Assembly: GCF_963378095.1 (NCBI RefSeq)
Contig: NZ_OY726397.1
Location: forward strand, 1,054,001-1,118,000
Length of the DNA stretch: 64,000 nucleotides
Direction: 5' to 3'
Source: Mycolicibacterium sp. MU0053
Lineage (GTDB): Bacteria; Actinomycetota; Actinomycetes; Mycobacteriales; Mycobacteriaceae
Numbering within the stretch: position 1 is the stretch's first letter; each line of letters begins with the position of its first letter. The notes under the pieces were generated by a model. It was not told where the DNA came from. It made no database searches and saw nothing but the letters and a program-made list of their open reading frames with translations. Made by a program: the position numbers and the translations under genes. Shown here one piece after another: positions 62,770-64,000 of the stretch.

Positions 62770-64000
62770 TGCATTTGACACGCAAGACCCTCACGCAGAT
62801 GTCGATCCTGATCCTCATCGCGCTGGTGGCCGGCTCCGTCATGGTCTTCAACTTCATCGGACTGCCCGGCATGCTGTTCGGCATCGGCCAGTACAACGTC
62901 TCGGTCCAACTGCGCGACGGCGGTGGCCTGTACGAGCGGGCCAACGTCACCTACCGCGGCACCGAGGTCGGACGGGTCAAGGAGGTCCGACTCACCGATC
63001 AGGGCGTGGTCGCCGACCTCACCTTGGAGTCGAAGATCGAGATCCCCGCCGACCTGGACGCCTCCGTGGGCAGCGTGTCCGCGGTCGGCGAGCAGTACGT
63101 CGACCTGGTCCCGCGCAGCGGTAATCCGCCGTATCTGCAGGACGGCGACGTGATTCCGCTGGATCGCACCTTCGTCCCGATCGACGTCAACGCCGTGTTG
63201 GACTCCACCAACCGTGGCCTGCAGGCGATTCCGCAGGAGAACCTCTCCACGGTGGTCGACGAGGCCTACACCGCCGTCGGCGGACTGGGCCCGGAGTTGT
63301 CGCGCCTGGTGAAGGGCTCGACCCAGCTGGCCATCGACGCACGGGCCAACCTCGGCGAGCTGACGACGCTGATCGATCAGTCCGGCCCGGTGCTGGACTC
63401 CCAGACCGACACCTCCGGCGCCGTCCAGCGCTGGGCCGCGAACCTGGCGAGCATCACCGGGCAGTTGAAGCAGGAGGACCCGGCGGTTGCCGGTGTGCTC
63501 CAGCAGGGCCCCGGCGCGGCCGACGAGGTGCGTGCGCTGTTCGACGAGCTGCAGCCCAGCCTGCCGATCCTGTTGGCGAACCTGGTCAGTGTGGGCGAAG
63601 TGGCGGTCACCTACCAGCCCGGCCTCGAGCAGCTGCTGGTGTTGCTGCCGCAGGGCGCGGCAGTGACGTCGGCGATCGGTGTCGCCAACCGGCACACCCG
63701 ACAGGACTACCGCGGCGCGTACCTGAGCTTCAACCTGAACCTCAACCTGCCGCCGCCGTGCGTCACCGGCTACATTCCGGCTTCTCAGAAGCGGGTGCCC
63801 GCCGCCGTCGACCACCCCGACCGTCCCGCCGGCGATGTGTACTGCCGCGTTCCGCAGGACTCGGCGTTCAACGTCCGCGGTGCCCGCAACATCCCCTGCA
63901 CGACGGTGCCTGGTAAACGTGCCCCGACCGTGCGGATGTGCGAAAGCGACGAGGTTTACCAGCCGCTCAACGACGGATTCAACTGGAAGGGCGACCCTAA
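62769..64000 (+). CDS. mceF: MceF, MCE-domain protein (open at the right edge)
   Basis: 410 codons are present before the window ends without a stop. N-terminal helix MSILILIALVAGSVMVFNFIGL, MCE domain VQLRDGGGLYERANVTYRGTEVGRVKEV, long helical region, then a cysteine-rich segment (PPPCVTGY, VYCRVP, NIPCTTVPG, RMCESDE) typical of MceF. It is the last Mce subunit of the canonical six. Mce-associated genes usually follow and would lie outside the window. Confidence 0.92.
   Translation, partial: MHLTRKTLTQMSILILIALVAGSVMVFNFIGLPGMLFGIGQYNVSVQLRDGGGLYERANVTYRGTEVGRVKEVRLTDQGVVADLTLESKIEIPADLDASVGSVSAVGEQYVDLVPRSGNPPYLQDGDVIPLDRTFVPIDVNAVLDSTNRGLQAIPQENLSTVVDEAYTAVGGLGPELSRLVKGSTQLAIDARANLGELTTLIDQSGPVLDSQTDTSGAVQRWAANLASITGQLKQEDPAVAGVLQQGPGAADEVRALFDELQPSLPILLANLVSVGEVAVTYQPGLEQLLVLLPQGAAVTSAIGVANRHTRQDYRGAYLSFNLNLNLPPPCVTGYIPASQKRVPAAVDHPDRPAGDVYCRVPQDSAFNVRGARNIPCTTVPGKRAPTVRMCESDEVYQPLNDGFNWKGDP

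Overview
The window is a high-GC actinobacterial chromosome segment that I read as a Mycobacterium, most likely a fast-growing (Mycolicibacterium-type) species. The reasons are strong gene-by-gene similarity and order relative to the M. tuberculosis Rv1069c-Rv1112 region, a mycothiol enzyme (mca), a DUF732 protein, a complete yrbE/mce operon and many TA-N3-T promoters placed 6-9 nt before start codons (leaderless-type starts). Species assignment is inference. No rRNA, tRNA, insertion sequence, phage gene or CRISPR array was seen.

Layout. 1-5.3 kb: end of a leftward gene, then echA8, echA9, a BI-1 family membrane protein, thiolase fadA3 and a GDSL esterase. 5.5-12.9 kb: lipU, cbs and metB (transsulfuration), two membrane proteins that share the parts of the Pra antigen, a GOLPH3-like protein, greA with a structured upstream region, and a DUF4307 protein. 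13-20 kb: mca operon, a DUF255/thioredoxin-fold protein, a ketosteroid-isomerase-like protein, hemolysin III, a Z-prenyl diphosphate synthase and membrane proteins. 20-31 kb: coaA, a DUF885 peptidase-like protein, a long-form glyA, desA2, a phoAT/phoH2-type module, a probably frameshifted cation antiporter, a secreted DUF732 protein, an MFS transporter and fum. 31-43.5 kb: glpX, DUF4245, a dienelactone-hydrolase-like protein, an AI-2E family permease, two steroid-type dehydrogenase units each preceded by a KstR-type operator, xseB-xseA, a lipid-droplet protein, ispH, a DUF6542 protein and ychF. 43.5-54.3 kb: an accessory stretch with a RelBE/Phd-type toxin-antitoxin pair, a PhnA-like protein, a gene remnant, a methyltransferase, two unknown genes, a serine hydrolase lipoprotein, GNAT, DUF1254, an acyl-CoA ligase, a permuted papain-like protein, TetR, a 2-hydroxyacid dehydrogenase and an alpha/beta hydrolase. 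54.6-64 kb: a yrbEA-yrbEB-mceA-F operon, open at the right edge, preceded by a coupled 30-codon small ORF.

Themes. Lipid and sterol metabolism dominate (crotonases, thiolase, lipases, desaturase, 3-beta-HSD, KstR boxes, Mce importer). The most unusual structure is a family of long intergenic inverted repeats. Four copies share arms reading GATTTCGGCGYG and begin within 1-4 nt of a stop codon. A degenerate fifth overlaps the end of a gene, and several unrelated-arm palindromes occupy equivalent 3' positions.
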